NCBI GenBank assembly: GCA_016716635.1
Contig: JADJVZ010000011.1
Location: 1,054,001 to 1,118,000, forward strand
Reading direction: 5' to 3'
DNA from: Micropruina sp.
GTDB taxonomy: Bacteria > Actinomycetota > Actinomycetes > Propionibacteriales > Propionibacteriaceae
DNA: 64,000 bases
Shown here: positions 1 to 8,629 of the stretch, one piece after another
How positions within the stretch are numbered: the stretch's first letter is position 1
How the letters are laid out: each line of letters begins with the position of its first letter
Notes under the pieces: generated by a model
Database searches by the model: none
The model's input: the letters and a program-made list of their open reading frames with translations, nothing else
Told to the model about the DNA's origin: nothing
Position numbers and translations under genes: made by a program

Positions 1-42
1 AGCCGGGGCGTCAGGGGCTGACCGCGCGACACGCGGCCGGGG

Positions 43-810
43 TCAGTCCTCCAGCTTGGCGAGGATCTCCTCCGATACGTCCTCGTTGGAGTAGACGGTC
101 TGCACGTCGTCGACGTCCTCGATCGCGTCCAGCAACTTGAACAGCTTCTGAGCGGCGTCCAGGGAATCGACCGACTGGGTGAACTGCGGACGGAAGACCA
201 GGTCGGCCGACTCGTAGTCGTAGCCGCCGGCTTGGACTGCCTTGCGGACCTCGACCAGCGCGGAGGGATCGGTGACGATGGTGAAGGTCTCGTCTTCTTC
301 CACGATGTCCTCGGGTTCGGCCTCCAAGGTGGCCTCGAGCAGGTCGTCCTCGCCGATGGCCTTGCCACCCTGCTTCTTGGACACCTCGACCACGCCCTTG
401 CGGTCGAACAAGCGCGCCACCGAGCCCATGTCGGCCATGGTGCCGCCGTTGCGTGTCACCGCGACCTTGACGTCGGCCGCCGAACGGTTGCGATTGTCCG
501 TGAGGCACTCGATGAGAATCGCGACGCCGGAGGGGCCGTACGCCTCATAGGTGATCTCGATGTAGTCGACGGTCTCCCCCGCCGCACCAGAGCCGCGCTT
601 GACCGCGCGGTCGATGTTGTCGTTGGGGACGGAGTTCTTCTTCGCCTTGACGATGGCGTCGTAGAGCGTGGGGTTTCCGGACGGGTCGCCGCCGCCGAGC
701 CTCGCAGCCACCTCGATCTTCTTAATGAGGTTGGCGAAGAGCTTGCCGCGCTTAGCGTCGATGGCAGCCTTCTTGTGCTTGGTGGTGGCCCACTTGGAAT
801 GCCCGCTCAT
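43..810 (-). CDS. yebC: YebC/PmpR family protein
   Basis: A 255-residue protein of the YebC/TACO1 family. Members act as DNA-binding transcriptional regulators and, in more recent work, as ribosome-associated factors that help translation of difficult stretches such as polyproline. The N-terminus has the hallmark [14 protein letters not shown] followed by a lysine-rich helix, then the GxGG...NxxL...NxPxDNIxRA core around residues 38-70, and an acidic C-terminus. Length is normal (about 245-255). The start is an ATG preceded by GAAGGAGA at good spacing. A TAGAAT -10 box about 38 nt upstream suggests its own leadered transcript. It lies just downstream of priA on the same strand. In many actinobacteria ruvC follows yebC, but only 42 bases remain here, so that cannot be confirmed. 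Confidence 0.95.
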   Translation of the reverse strand: MSGHSKWATTKHKKAAIDAKRGKLFANLIKKIEVAARLGGGDPSGNPTLYDAIVKAKKNSVPNDNIDRAVKRGSGAAGETVDYIEITYEAYGPSGVAILIECLTDNRNRSAADVKVAVTRNGGTMADMGSVARLFDRKGVVEVSKKQGGKAIGEDDLLEATLEAEPEDIVEEDETFTIVTDPSALVEVRKAVQAGGYDYESADLVFRPQFTQSVDSLDAAQKLFKLLDAIEDVDDVQTVYSNEDVSEEILAKLED

Positions 811-847
811 GGGTCTCCTTCACGGAGTTGACTTGGGTGACCCCGAG

Positions 848-853
848 ATTCTA
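848..853 (-). promoter_or_regulatory. Candidate -10 box of yebC
   Basis: TAGAAT on the minus strand lies about 38 nt upstream of the yebC ATG, leaving room for a leader with the GAAGGAGA ribosome binding site. No convincing -35 was seen. Confidence 0.45.
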
Positions 854-874
854 GAGCCGCCCAGGGGCGGGCTC
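854..874 (-). terminator. Hairpin downstream of priA
   Basis: The arms GAGCC-GCCC and GGGC-GGCTC pair over 9 bp with one bulged base, about 40 nt after the priA stop and immediately before the yebC -10 box. It plausibly ends the his-region transcript. No T-run follows on the minus strand, so termination efficiency is uncertain. Confidence 0.4.
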
Positions 875-915
875 CGAATCCGACTCGTCGGGGTCCGGCC
901 CTCGGAAGCCCGCTG

Positions 916-1644
916 TCAGCCCTCGCGGGCGACCTTCAGGGCCTCTTCCAGGGTGAAGTTGCCGACGTATAAGGCGGTTCCGATGATGGCGCCTTCCACC
1001 CCGAGCGGGACGAGCTCGCGCAGGGCGCGCAGATCGTCCAGCGCCGCGATGCCGCCCGACGCGATGACGTCGGCGTCCGTCCGCGCGCACACAGCCTTGA
1101 GGAGTTCCACGTTGGGGCCGGTGAGCATGCCATCGGACTGGACGTCGGTCACCACGAACGTGGCGCAACCGGCCGCGGACAGCCGATCGACGGTCTCGGC
1201 CCAATCGCCGCCCTCGCGTACCCACCCGCGGGCGGCCAGCTTGGTACCCCGGACGTCGAGCCCGATGCCGATGAGGTCGCCGTGTTCGGCAATGATGCGT
1301 TCGCACCACGTCGGGTTCTCGAGGGCTGCGGTGCCGATGTTAACCCGCCGACAGCCGGTCGCGAGGGCCCGGGCCAGGCTCTCGTCGTCGCGGATCCCAC
1401 CCGACAACTCGACCTTCAGGCTCATCGCGGAGACGATGTCGGCGATCACAGCGGCGTTCGAACCGCGCCCGAAGGCGGCGTCGAGGTCGACCAGGTGCAG
1501 CCATTCGGCACCGGCGTCCTGCCAGCGCATGGCGGCGGCCAGCGGATCCCCGAAGGTCTTTTCGGAGCCCGCGATGCCCTGCACTAACTGGACGGCCTGC
1601 CCGCCCTGAACGTCAACGGCCGGAAGCAACGAGAGAGAAGTCAC
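916..1644 (-). CDS. priA: HisA/PriA phosphoribosyl isomerase (probably bifunctional)
   Basis: A 242-residue (beta-alpha)8 isomerase. HisA converts ProFAR to PRFAR in histidine synthesis; the actinobacterial PriA form also does the TrpF step of tryptophan synthesis. The sequence shows [13 protein letters not shown] with the first catalytic Asp, the [12 protein letters not shown] strand, ELSGGIRDD, and [13 protein letters not shown] with the second catalytic Asp. The VDV..GQAVxLVQG opening and the AAFG segment look like actinobacterial PriA. No separate trpF lies beside the trp genes here, which supports dual function by inference. The start is a GTG with no ribosome site; a TAGCCT -10 box 7 nt upstream suggests a leaderless transcript separate from the hisDCBH operon. 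Confidence 0.92.
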   Translation of the reverse strand: MTSLSLLPAVDVQGGQAVQLVQGIAGSEKTFGDPLAAAMRWQDAGAEWLHLVDLDAAFGRGSNAAVIADIVSAMSLKVELSGGIRDDESLARALATGCRRVNIGTAALENPTWCERIIAEHGDLIGIGLDVRGTKLAARGWVREGGDWAETVDRLSAAGCATFVVTDVQSDGMLTGPNVELLKAVCARTDADVIASGGIAALDDLRALRELVPLGVEGAIIGTALYVGNFTLEEALKVAREG

Positions 1645-1651
1645 GTCCGGA

Positions 1652-1657
1652 AGGCTA
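1652..1657 (-). promoter_or_regulatory. Leaderless -10 box of priA
   Basis: TAGCCT on the minus strand ends 7 nt before the GTG start, placing transcription initiation on or next to the start codon. Confidence 0.45.
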
Positions 1658-1703
1658 CCGAACCCAGCGCCCTTGCCGGGTCGGAACCTTTCCGGACAGA
1701 CGG

Positions 1704-1884
1704 CTAGGAGTGACGGCGGCCCTGGCTGGGCGGGGTCGGAAGCACCGGTTCGGGGGGCGGGACCGCCGCGGTCGCGGACTGCGGCGCAGCTGCGATTCCC
1801 GGCTCCGGGGGCGCCCAGCGCGACGAAAGAAACTCCGAATCCGGCACCTGCGCCGGGGCGTCGGGCAACGACTGCGATGGAACG
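1704..1884 (-). other. Possible frameshifted proline-rich tail of the upstream membrane gene
   Basis: Directly after the stop of the 1885-2457 gene, the +1 frame stays open for about 60 codons. It encodes another Pro/Ala/Gln-rich stretch ([18 protein letters not shown] then [17 protein letters not shown]) before a stop at 1704. That composition matches the tail just ended (QQYPPSGAVPPQ), so the original protein may have been longer and been cut by a one-base indel near 1885. A sequencing error or programmed frameshift is also possible. Proline-rich frames arise easily in GC-rich DNA, so confidence is low. Confidence 0.3.
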
Positions 1885-2457
1885 TCACCCGAACTGCGGC
1901 TCGAGGGGCTGCTGAGCAGCCGCCTGAGGGGGCACAGCACCCGACGGCGGATACTGCTGGGCGGGATATTGCTGGGCTAGAGGCTGCGCGTATTTATCGG
2001 CTAGCGCCCTGGCGGCCAGGGGTTGGCACCACGCAATCGTCCGAGGGATTAACGCCTGGATGATGATGAGCACGGACAGCACCGCCGACAGCAGCGTGAT
2101 GACGAAAGCCGCGTTGTCATAGATCCGAAGGCTCCCATATATCCACGAAGGACGCTCCCACCAGCCCCACAAGGACGGCAAATCCCTCACGTCGCCCAGA
2201 GTGCCGAGCAGGGCCAGCACGGCGAGCCAGATGCGAGCCCAGTCCTTGTGTGCTTGGACCTGAAAGGCCAATATCACGCAGAGAAACGGCCCAATGAGGC
2301 CAAGGGCTAGCGGAGTCATTCGGGCCCGTCCAAACCCTACTCCCAGGCCGAGAATCACGGTGAGGACTGCCAATCCGGCAACGACAAACGACAACACCTT
2401 AAGGCGGAGCACCGGTGCGGGAGCCGGCGCAGCCATGGGAGTCGATGCGTCACTCAT
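1885..2457 (-). CDS. Membrane protein with proline/glutamine-rich C-terminal tail
   Basis: Not a family I recognise. The 190-residue product starts MSDASTP, with GAGGG just before the ATG. It has four predicted membrane segments (about residues 20-40, 48-68, 75-95 and 115-140), including VLSFVVAGLAVLTVILGLGV and FVITLLSAVLSVLIIIQALI, then a cytoplasmic-type tail rich in Pro, Gln and Ala (AQQYPAQQYPPSG). The neighbour at 2657-3340 has the same plan (short Pro-rich N-terminus, PV.RLK entry into TM1, four TMs, YPPQ tail), so the two look like diverged tandem paralogues. Both sit between hisH and priA, interrupting the usual his order. The tail may be frameshifted at its end (see 1704-1884). Confidence 0.7.
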   Translation of the reverse strand: MSDASTPMAAPAPAPVLRLKVLSFVVAGLAVLTVILGLGVGFGRARMTPLALGLIGPFLCVILAFQVQAHKDWARIWLAVLALLGTLGDVRDLPSLWGWWERPSWIYGSLRIYDNAAFVITLLSAVLSVLIIIQALIPRTIAWCQPLAARALADKYAQPLAQQYPAQQYPPSGAVPPQAAAQQPLEPQFG

Positions 2458-2656
2458 ATCGCCCTCATTCGAGAAAAGTTGCGGATCCAACAATGGACGT
2501 TTAGCACGCTACAGGTCCGTCGGGCCAAGCCGCGTGCAATCCCTCAGGGCGTCCGCCGGCCCTTACGTCCCCCAGGAATCACCACACCTAGCTAGGGCAC
2601 GAGGTCCCGCTTTCGCGCCGACACGAGAGTTCTGGACGGTCGGGGCAACACCAGGA

Positions 2657-3340
2657 TTAGGCCTGCGGGTGAGGGTCTGGCTGCCCAGATGGCTGCGGTG
2701 GAGACGGCTGCGGCGGGAAAGCGCCCGGCTGTGCCGGGGATTGCTGCGGGTACGGCGGCTGCCCGTACGGCGGCTGCCCGTACAGCGGCTGCCCGTACTG
2801 CGACTGGCCGTACTGCGACTGCCCGTACTGCGACTGGCCGTACTGCGGCGGGTACGGCGGAGACGGTTGACCGAGCACGGTGTCACCGCCGGCGGGGCGA
2901 GGCCGGCACCACAGGGCGGTCTGGAGGTTGTTCGCGTGCCAGAGGATGGCGATGTACATGGCAAAGTCGGCGCAGATGAGGACCAACGGTCCGAGGATGT
3001 CCAGTTCAAGGGGCGCTAGGACCTTGGGCAGCAACCGGGTGCTGTCGCTCAGAACCGACATCCCGTGCACCACACCCACGACGCCGACGAACGGGACGGC
3101 GATGAGGGCGCCCCGCGCCCCGTTACTCCCGCGCTCGACCCCAAAGGCCAAGGCCACACAGGCAATCGGAGGGATCAGATCCGGGAACGAGAACGTTTGT
3201 TCAATACCGGACCCGCTCAACATGAGACTGAGAACGAGGGTGAGCACCTGCAGCCCCAACGCGGTGAACGCCAGCCACTTGAGGCGGCGGACGGGTGCCG
3301 GGGGGACGCTCGACACCTGCGGTGCTGCGGCAAAGCTCAC
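2657..3340 (-). CDS. Membrane protein with tandem YGQ-repeat tail
   Basis: A 227-residue product. The GTG start at 3340 was chosen over the longer open frame because AAGGAGG lies 6 nt upstream. After a short N-terminus (SFAAAPQVSSVPPAPVRRLK) come about four membrane segments (LAFTALGLQVLTLVLSLML, LIPPIACVALAFGV, ALIAVPFVGVVGVV and a segment near ILGPLVLICADFAMYIAILW). The C-terminal 75 residues are a low-complexity tail of repeated QYGQS/LYGQP/PYGQP units followed by Pro/Gln. Such tails on actinobacterial membrane proteins are common, but no function can be assigned. Likely paralogue of the 1885-2457 gene. Confidence 0.75.
   Translation of the reverse strand: MSFAAAPQVSSVPPAPVRRLKWLAFTALGLQVLTLVLSLMLSGSGIEQTFSFPDLIPPIACVALAFGVERGSNGARGALIAVPFVGVVGVVHGMSVLSDSTRLLPKVLAPLELDILGPLVLICADFAMYIAILWHANNLQTALWCRPRPAGGDTVLGQPSPPYPPQYGQSQYGQSQYGQSQYGQPLYGQPPYGQPPYPQQSPAQPGAFPPQPSPPQPSGQPDPHPQA
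2744..2848 (-). repeat. 15-bp coding tandem repeat (seven units)
   Basis: Seven consecutive 15-bp units, plus-strand consensus CTGCCCGTACTGCGG with variants, encode the (Q/P)(Y)GQ(S/P) pentapeptide array of the surrounding gene. Near-identical units make this a site likely to vary in copy number. Confidence 0.85.
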
Positions 3341-3413
3341 GGGGTTCCTCCTTGATGCCGTGGGTTGCACGGCCAACGTAGCCGAAGGTAGCGGAGACGA
3401 GGCCAGCGCAAGG

Positions 3414-3480
3414 TCACCACGTGGTGACCCAGTTGCGCAGACAGCGAGCGCCGGCACCCCCCGACTTCTCGGGGGTAGTC
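3414..3480 (-). pseudogene. Relic of a second hisH 3' end
   Basis: The minus strand reads PEKSGGAGARCLRNWVTTW and then a stop. This parallels [19 protein letters not shown], the true HisH C-terminus 270 bp away (3687-3745). Roughly three quarters of the bases match, and the protein match is better, with residues upstream (STT versus STQFH) also alignable. Nothing resembling the rest of HisH precedes it. It is therefore a small broken duplicate, probably left by a rearrangement that also brought the genes now lying between hisH and priA. Confidence 0.7.
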
Positions 3481-3678
3481 GAGTTCTGCCTTCAGCACCT
3501 GTTCGTCGCCGTCTCGTGGGTGGCGATCCCCGGCTACCTGTTCGCGTTTGTGACGTGGGGGCTTGGAGCCGCGCCGATCAGGCGCCGCCAGGGAAGGCTA
3601 TGGCCGCTCGTCGTGGCGCACCTCGTCACGAACTCGATATTCAGCCTGGTGCCCGTGCTGTTCATGCTTCTTGGGTGA
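3481..3678 (+). pseudogene. C-terminal remnant of a CPBP-type intramembrane protease gene
   Basis: An open plus-strand stretch encodes two hydrophobic segments and RRQGRLWPLVVAHLVTNSIF. This resembles the last conserved part of CPBP (Abi/CAAX protease-like) membrane proteins, where an RxGxLWPxxxAH motif supplies a metal-ligand His. The EExxxR and FxxxH motifs are missing and there is no plausible start: the frame opens inside the hisH relic. It is best read as the 3' piece of a lost gene. The relic and this piece fill the 346-base interval between the membrane gene and hisH; nothing else was seen there. Confidence 0.5.
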
Positions 3679-3686
3679 GTGACCGC

Positions 3687-4304
3687 TTAGAGGGTGGCGA
3701 CCCAGTTGCGTAGCAACCGCGCTCCGGCCTCGCCTGACTTCTCGGGGTGGAACTGCGTGGACGACAAGCGTCCACTCTCGACCGCAGAGACGAACCTGGC
3801 GCCGTCGTGGTCGGTCCAGGAGACGGTCGCATCGGCAGGCGCCGCCAGGGCGGCGTAGCTGTGGACGAAGTAGAACCGCTCGCGCTCGACGCCGGCGAAC
3901 AGGACGCTTCCCTCGCCGACCTCGACGGTGTTCCACCCCATGTGGGGCAAACGCGTGGCGGGTAGTTGGCCGACGACGCCGGGCAGCAGCCCCAGACCGT
4001 GGGCCTCCTCCCCGTGCTCGACACCCGCGTCGAACAGAATCTGGTGTCCGACGCAGATGCCCAAGACCGGCTTGTCGGAGGCCAGGAAGGCGGTCACCAG
4101 ATCGGGACCACCGACCGCCACAAACTGCTCCATGCAGGCCGCGAAGGCGCCGACGCCGGGCACGACGAGACCCTCCGAGGCCGCGATGGCGCCAGGGTCG
4201 CTGGTCAGCACCACGTCCGCCCCAGTCGCGGCGAGCGCGCGGGTGGCGGAGTGCAGGTTCCCGGAGCCGTAATCGAGGATCGCGACCCGGGCCGGGCGCG
4301 TCAG
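3687..4304 (-). CDS. hisH: Imidazole glycerol phosphate synthase, glutaminase subunit HisH
   Basis: Class I glutamine amidotransferase (205 residues) that feeds ammonia to HisF in histidine synthesis. The nucleophile Cys is in LGICVGHQ, and the His/Glu of the triad are in [11 protein letters not shown]. The N-terminal [11 protein letters not shown] and PGVGAF motifs complete the fold. The family N-terminus requires a start upstream of the first GTG (4214). The only sensible choice is CTG at 4302-4304, which overlaps the hisB stop as CTGA and has GAAGGG 6-7 nt upstream, giving [20 protein letters not shown] start is rare. hisF is not in the window; after hisH come relics and two unrelated membrane genes instead of priA directly. 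Confidence 0.93.
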   Translation of the reverse strand: MTRPARVAILDYGSGNLHSATRALAATGADVVLTSDPGAIAASEGLVVPGVGAFAACMEQFVAVGGPDLVTAFLASDKPVLGICVGHQILFDAGVEHGEEAHGLGLLPGVVGQLPATRLPHMGWNTVEVGEGSVLFAGVERERFYFVHSYAALAAPADATVSWTDHDGARFVSAVESGRLSSTQFHPEKSGEAGARLLRNWVATL

Positions 4305-4942
4305 AGCGCACCCTTCGTCGACGGAATCTCCTCGGCCACGCGCGGATCAATGGCGACCGCCTGGCGCAGCGCCCGCGCTAACGCCTTGAACTGGGCCTCC
4401 ACGATGTGGTGCGCGTCGCGGCCGGACAGCAGGCGCATGTGCAGGCAGATACCCGCGTTGAAGGCGAACGACTCGAACACGTGCCGGGTCAGTGACCCGA
4501 GGTAGGGCACCCCGGAACCACCGATCTGGACGTACTGCTGCCCCTCGGGCTCCCCCTCGACGACCACGTACGGACGTCCGGCGAGGTCGACGACGCAGAA
4601 GGCCAGCGCCTCGTCCAGCGGGATGGTGGCGCTGCCGTAGCGGATGATCCCCGTCTTCGCGCCGAGGGCCTCAGCCAGTGCCTTCCCGATCACGATCGCG
4701 GTGTCCTCGACGCTGTGGTGGGCGTCGATGTGCGTATCGCCGGTGGTCTTGACCTCCAGGTCGATGAGGGAGTGCTTCGACAAGGCGGTGAGCATGTGGT
4801 CGTAGAACCCGACGCCGGTGTCGATGGACGACTTTCCGGTGCCGTCGAGGTCGAGGTGCACGCTGACGCTCGACTCAGAGGTCGCCCGGGTCACCGTTGC
4901 AATGCGGTGTCCGTCGTCGGAGGCCCTGCGGGGTCCACTCAT
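4301..4942 (-). CDS. hisB: Imidazoleglycerol-phosphate dehydratase HisB
   Basis: Monofunctional IGP dehydratase (213 residues), the Mn-dependent sixth step of histidine synthesis. The metal-binding repeats are visible: [14 protein letters not shown], then [22 protein letters not shown] and [18 protein letters not shown]. Length is typical of the monofunctional bacterial enzyme, without the HisN phosphatase domain. The ATG at 4942 (MSGPRRAS) overlaps the hisC stop as ATGA; the longer open frame upstream lies inside hisC and is ignored. Its own stop overlaps the hisH CTG start, so hisC-hisB-hisH should be translationally coupled. Confidence 0.97.
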   Translation of the reverse strand: MSGPRRASDDGHRIATVTRATSESSVSVHLDLDGTGKSSIDTGVGFYDHMLTALSKHSLIDLEVKTTGDTHIDAHHSVEDTAIVIGKALAEALGAKTGIIRYGSATIPLDEALAFCVVDLAGRPYVVVEGEPEGQQYVQIGGSGVPYLGSLTRHVFESFAFNAGICLHMRLLSGRDAHHIVEAQFKALARALRQAVAIDPRVAEEIPSTKGAL

Positions 4943-6042
4943 GCTCGTTCTACGCCTTCCGCCAGCACAGCCTCCAACGCCGCAAAGAACGCGAACGCTT
5001 CCTCCGGGGTGCCAGCGGACACCCGGAGATACCCTGCCGGACCGGTCTCCCGAACGAGAACACCCTGTTCCAGCAGGCGCCTCCACACATCATGCCGGTC
5101 GGCGAATCGGCCGAACAAACAGAAGTTGGCGTCGGAGTCGACCACCTCGACTCCCAGTTGAGGCAACTGCGCGAGCATGTCGTCGCGGACGCCCCGCAGC
5201 AGATCGACGTTCGCCAGCATCTCGGACGCATGCGCCAAGGCAACCTGCGCGAGCGCCTGCGTCTGCGCGGACAGGTGATACGGCAGCCGGACGATGCGGC
5301 AGGCGTCCACGACTGAGGGGGCGGCGACAAGGTAGCCGACCCTGCCTCCGGCAAGGGCAAAAGCCTTGGACATGGTCCGCGACACGATCAGGTTGCCGAA
5401 CTCCGGGAGCAAGGTGACCGCCGTCTGGTCGGGATGATGCGCGAACTCCTGGTAGGCCTCATCGATCACGACCATGGCCTCCGTGGCGGCCAGCACCTCG
5501 CGGATGACCGTGAGCGGCGTGCTCGTACCCGTCGGGTTGTTCGGCGTGGTGATCAGCACCACGGTGGGCTGATGCTGGGCGATGGCGTCCAAGATCAGGC
5601 GCGCGTCCAACGTGAAGTCGGGGTGCCGGGGAACGCTCACCCACGTGGTGTGGGTGTTGCGGGCGTACTCGGGGTACATCGAGTAGGTCGGCGAGAACGA
5701 CAACACCGTGCGCCCGGGGCCGCCGAAGGCACCCAGCACGTGGGTCATCACCTCGTTGGAACCGTTTGCTGCCCACACCTGGGCGGGGGTGACGCCGTGG
5801 CCGACGTAGGCAGCCAACGCACCCCGGAGCCCCGCCGCCTCCCGGTCGGGGTAACGATTCACGCGGCCGGCCACGTCCACGATCGCCTGCGCCATCTCGG
5901 CGCGGATCGCCGCTGATGGCGGGTAGGGGTTCTCGTTGACGTTGAGGCACACCGGGACGTCGAGTTGGGGGGCACCGTATGGCTCCTCCCCCACCAGCTC
6001 GGGACGCAGCGGCAGGTCAGCCAGGTTGGGATTGGGCTTCAC
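4939..6042 (-). CDS. hisC: Histidinol-phosphate aminotransferase HisC
   Basis: PLP-dependent class I/II aminotransferase (367 residues) converting imidazole acetol phosphate and glutamate to histidinol phosphate. Visible features are [10 protein letters not shown] near the N-terminus, the ANGSNEV motif, [18 protein letters not shown], the PLP-lysine in [18 protein letters not shown], and the C-terminal [10 protein letters not shown]. The GTG start overlaps the hisD stop by 4 nt (GTGA) and the stop overlaps hisB (ATGA). A role as a general aromatic aminotransferase is possible in this family, but the operon position argues for HisC. Confidence 0.96.
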   Translation of the reverse strand: MKPNPNLADLPLRPELVGEEPYGAPQLDVPVCLNVNENPYPPSAAIRAEMAQAIVDVAGRVNRYPDREAAGLRGALAAYVGHGVTPAQVWAANGSNEVMTHVLGAFGGPGRTVLSFSPTYSMYPEYARNTHTTWVSVPRHPDFTLDARLILDAIAQHQPTVVLITTPNNPTGTSTPLTVIREVLAATEAMVVIDEAYQEFAHHPDQTAVTLLPEFGNLIVSRTMSKAFALAGGRVGYLVAAPSVVDACRIVRLPYHLSAQTQALAQVALAHASEMLANVDLLRGVRDDMLAQLPQLGVEVVDSDANFCLFGRFADRHDVWRRLLEQGVLVRETGPAGYLRVSAGTPEEAFAFFAALEAVLAEGVERA

Positions 6043-7337
6043 GAGTTCCTCCGAACGGTGATGGCGTTGCGGTGGCCGGGCAGGTCTTCGGCGGACGCGA
6101 AGTTCTCGACGAGGTCGGCGATGTCGAGCAACGCCTCCCGGTTGTAGGTGATGACGTGCACGGCCTTGCGGAAGCTCTTCACGTTGAGCCCGGACGAATG
6201 GTGCGCGGCCCCTCCGGTCGGAAGGACGTGCGTGCTGCCGGCGCTGTAATCGCCGAGCGACACCGGCGACCAGGTCCCCACGAAGATGGCGCCCGCGTTG
6301 CGGATGCGTCCGGCGACCGCGGCCGCGTCGCGGGTGTGGATTTCGAGGTGCTCGGCGGCGTAGGCGTCCGCGACGGCGATGGCCTGCTCGACGTCGTCCA
6401 CCAGGACGATCGCGGACTGCGATCCACCCAGTGCGGTCGTAATGCGCTGGGCGTGCTTCGCGTTGGCCACCTGGCGGGCGAGTTCGGCGCGAACGGCGTG
6501 CGCGAGGGGCTCAGAGTCGGTGATGAGCACGGCGCCCGCCATCGGATCGTGTTCGGCCTGGCTGATGAGATCTGCGGCGACGTGGACGGGGTTGGCGGAG
6601 TCGTCGGCGATGATGGCGATCTCGGTCGGACCCGCTTCCGAGTCGATGCCGATCCGCCCCCGCAGCAGACGCTTGGCGGCGACCACGTAGATGTTGCCGG
6701 GGCCGGTCACGAGGTCGACCGGATCACACACGTCCGGCACCCCGTAGGCGAACATCGCGATGGCCTGCGCCCCGCCGACGGCGTAGACCTCGTCCACGCC
6801 CAGCAGGTGACACAGCGCCAGGATGCTCGGGTGCGGCCAGCCGCCGAAGTCTTTTTGCGGAGGGGAGGCGACGGCGATCGAGCCGACGCCCGCCACCTGA
6901 GCCGGCACGACGTTCATCAGCACCGAGCTTGCCAGCGGGGCGAGCCCCCCCGGCACATACAGACCGACGCGTCCGACGGGGATCATCCGCTGCTCGACGA
7001 TGGCGCCGGGGGCCAGTTCGGCGCGCACCACGTCGGCTTCGCGCTCAAGTTCCGACACGGCCCGGCGGCGCCGGATCGACTCGGCGAAGGCAGCCGCGAG
7101 GGCAGGATCGAGGTTCGCGGCGGCGGACGCCAGCATCTCGGCCGGGACGCGGAACGACGCTGGCACGACGTGGTCGAAGCGCTCGGAGAACTCCGCCAGG
7201 GCGGCCGCGCCGCGCTGGGCGACGGCGTCGCAGACGGGTCGGACGATCTCCACGGCGTGCTCCACGTCGAGTCCGGCACGTGGGACGACCGTCTTGTAGT
7301 CCGGGCGTTGGCCCCTCACGTCGAGCGTATTGATCAC
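6039..7337 (-). CDS. hisD: Histidinol dehydrogenase HisD
   Basis: Zn-dependent enzyme (432 residues) doing the last two NAD-dependent oxidations to L-histidine. Family landmarks are [59 protein letters not shown], the SQAEHDP segment with catalytic/metal residues, EHLEI, and [13 protein letters not shown]. It is the first gene of the hisDCBH operon. The GTG start has no ribosome binding site, but a TACAAT -10 box sits 6 nt upstream, so translation is probably leaderless. Confidence 0.97.
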   Translation of the reverse strand: MINTLDVRGQRPDYKTVVPRAGLDVEHAVEIVRPVCDAVAQRGAAALAEFSERFDHVVPASFRVPAEMLASAAANLDPALAAAFAESIRRRRAVSELEREADVVRAELAPGAIVEQRMIPVGRVGLYVPGGLAPLASSVLMNVVPAQVAGVGSIAVASPPQKDFGGWPHPSILALCHLLGVDEVYAVGGAQAIAMFAYGVPDVCDPVDLVTGPGNIYVVAAKRLLRGRIGIDSEAGPTEIAIIADDSANPVHVAADLISQAEHDPMAGAVLITDSEPLAHAVRAELARQVANAKHAQRITTALGGSQSAIVLVDDVEQAIAVADAYAAEHLEIHTRDAAAVAGRIRNAGAIFVGTWSPVSLGDYSAGSTHVLPTGGAAHHSSGLNVKSFRKAVHVITYNREALLDIADLVENFASAEDLPGHRNAITVRRNS

Positions 7338-7343
7338 CAGATG

Positions 7344-7349
7344 ATTGTA
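7344..7349 (-). promoter_or_regulatory. Leaderless -10 box of the hisDCBH operon
   Basis: TACAAT on the minus strand ends 6 nt before the hisD GTG. Any -35 must lie inside the first codons of the divergent DUF554 gene. Confidence 0.6.
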
Positions 7350-7351
7350 TT
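7346..7351 (+). promoter_or_regulatory. Candidate leaderless -10 box of the DUF554 gene
   Basis: TGTATT on the plus strand lies 6 nt before the ATG and shares 4 bp with the divergent hisD -10 box. It is a weaker match than TACAAT. Confidence 0.35.
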
Positions 7352-7357
7352 GGGCCC

Positions 7358-8092
7358 ATGTTCATTGGCTTAGGGACGGTGGCCAACGTGGTCACTGTCG
7401 TGGTGGGGAGCCTCATCGGTGTCGCGGTCGGCCACCGATTGGGCGAGCGCACCCGCACGACGATCCAGCAGACCCTTGGCCTGTTTACGTTAGTTCTGGG
7501 CCTTCAGTCGGCGTGGTCGATCTCCTCGCCCACCCTGTCGGCGGCCACCCACGGCGCCGGCATGCTCGTGGTGCTCGGCGCCTTGCTGATCGGCACCCTT
7601 CTCGGCTCGTGGCTCAACATCGAGGACGCCCTCGACCAAGGGGCCAGTTGGCTCAAAGACAAGCTCGCCAAGGGCGAAGACTCCCATCAGTTCGCCTCGG
7701 GCTTCGTGACCGCGACGTTGGTTTTCTGCGTGGGTCCGCTCACGATTCTCGGGTCACTGTCGGACGGACTGGGGCACGGCGCCGATCAGCTGCTCGTCAA
7801 GGCCGTGCTGGACGGGTTCGCCGCTATCGCTTTCGCGGCCAGCCTCGGCTGGGGCGTGTTGTGGTCGGCGGCGGCCGTCGCGATCGTCCAGGGGTCGCTC
7901 ACGCTGCTGGGCTACTTCCTGGGCAACTTCATGTCGGGTCCCGAGATCGAGGCGCTGACGGCTTCTGGCGGGGTCCTGCTCATCGGAATCGGTGTCCGCC
8001 TCGCGGGTATTAAGGATGTGCGGGTAGGCGACATGCTGCCCGCGCTGGTGCTCGCCCCGATCGGCGTGGCGCTCATGGGATTGGTGCATTGA
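7358..8092 (+). CDS. DUF554 family membrane protein
   Basis: A 244-residue polytopic membrane protein of the DUF554 family (YdfK/YqgA-like). Family signatures are [16 protein letters not shown] at the N-terminus, [19 protein letters not shown] in the middle, and [24 protein letters not shown] near the end, with about seven hydrophobic segments. No function is established for the family. It diverges from hisD across only 20 bp and has no ribosome binding site, consistent with leaderless expression. The ybaK-like gene follows immediately. Confidence 0.85.
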   Translation: MFIGLGTVANVVTVVVGSLIGVAVGHRLGERTRTTIQQTLGLFTLVLGLQSAWSISSPTLSAATHGAGMLVVLGALLIGTLLGSWLNIEDALDQGASWLKDKLAKGEDSHQFASGFVTATLVFCVGPLTILGSLSDGLGHGADQLLVKAVLDGFAAIAFAASLGWGVLWSAAAVAIVQGSLTLLGYFLGNFMSGPEIEALTASGGVLLIGIGVRLAGIKDVRVGDMLPALVLAPIGVALMGLVH

Positions 8093-8094
8093 CG

Positions 8095-8589
8095 ATGGCC
8101 AAACAGGCCTCAGCGGGAACCCCCGCGACGGTCGCGCTCACCAAGGCGGCGATCGTCCACGAGGTGCATACCTACGCCCACGATCCGGCCTCGACCGCGT
8201 ACGGGGACGAGGCCGCCACCGCGCTGGGCGTCGATCCCGCGCGGATGTTCAAGACCCTGGTCGTCGCCACCGGCATCGGACGACCCGGCCTGGCCGTCGC
8301 CGTGGTCCCGGTGGCAGGCTCCCTGGATCTGAAAGCGATGGCATCCGCGCTCGGGGTGAAGAAGGTTGAGCTCGCTCTTCCCGCGCTCGCCGAGCGTTCC
8401 TCGGGATACGTCGTGGGCGGCATTTCGCCCCTGGGCCAGAAGACCCGGTTGCCAACCGTGCTCGATGACTCCGCGCGCAGCTTTCCCACGATCTACGTCT
8501 CGGCCGGGCGCCGGGGCTTACAGGTGGAGCTTTCCCCGGACGATTTGGTCTCGCTCACGGCCGCCAGCGTGGCCAGGATCCGCCGCTGA
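8095..8589 (+). CDS. ybaK: YbaK/EbsC-type aminoacyl-tRNA deacylase
   Basis: A 164-residue YbaK-like protein; the family hydrolyses misacylated Cys-tRNA(Pro). Visible motifs are ARMFKTLVVATG (with the catalytic-type Lys), AVVPVAGSLDLKAMASALG, SGYVVGGISPLGQK and TIYVSAGRRGLQVELSP. These match the YbaK subgroup better than the shorter ProX or EbsC forms. The ATG at 8095 begins 2 nt after the DUF554 stop; a TTG at 8089 is an alternative start. Coupling with the upstream gene is likely. A second, more divergent paralogue lies at 33478-33984. Confidence 0.88.
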   Translation: MAKQASAGTPATVALTKAAIVHEVHTYAHDPASTAYGDEAATALGVDPARMFKTLVVATGIGRPGLAVAVVPVAGSLDLKAMASALGVKKVELALPALAERSSGYVVGGISPLGQKTRLPTVLDDSARSFPTIYVSAGRRGLQVELSPDDLVSLTAASVARIRR

Positions 8590-8629
8590 CGTCGCCGCCC
8601 CCCCCTCGGAGGCCCGGACCGATGCGCTG

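Noticed and set aside
1..42. Start of a ruvC gene after yebC
   Set aside because: A GTG occurs in the right direction, but the few codons available do not show the RuvC N-terminus (VLGVDPG-type), so no call can be made.
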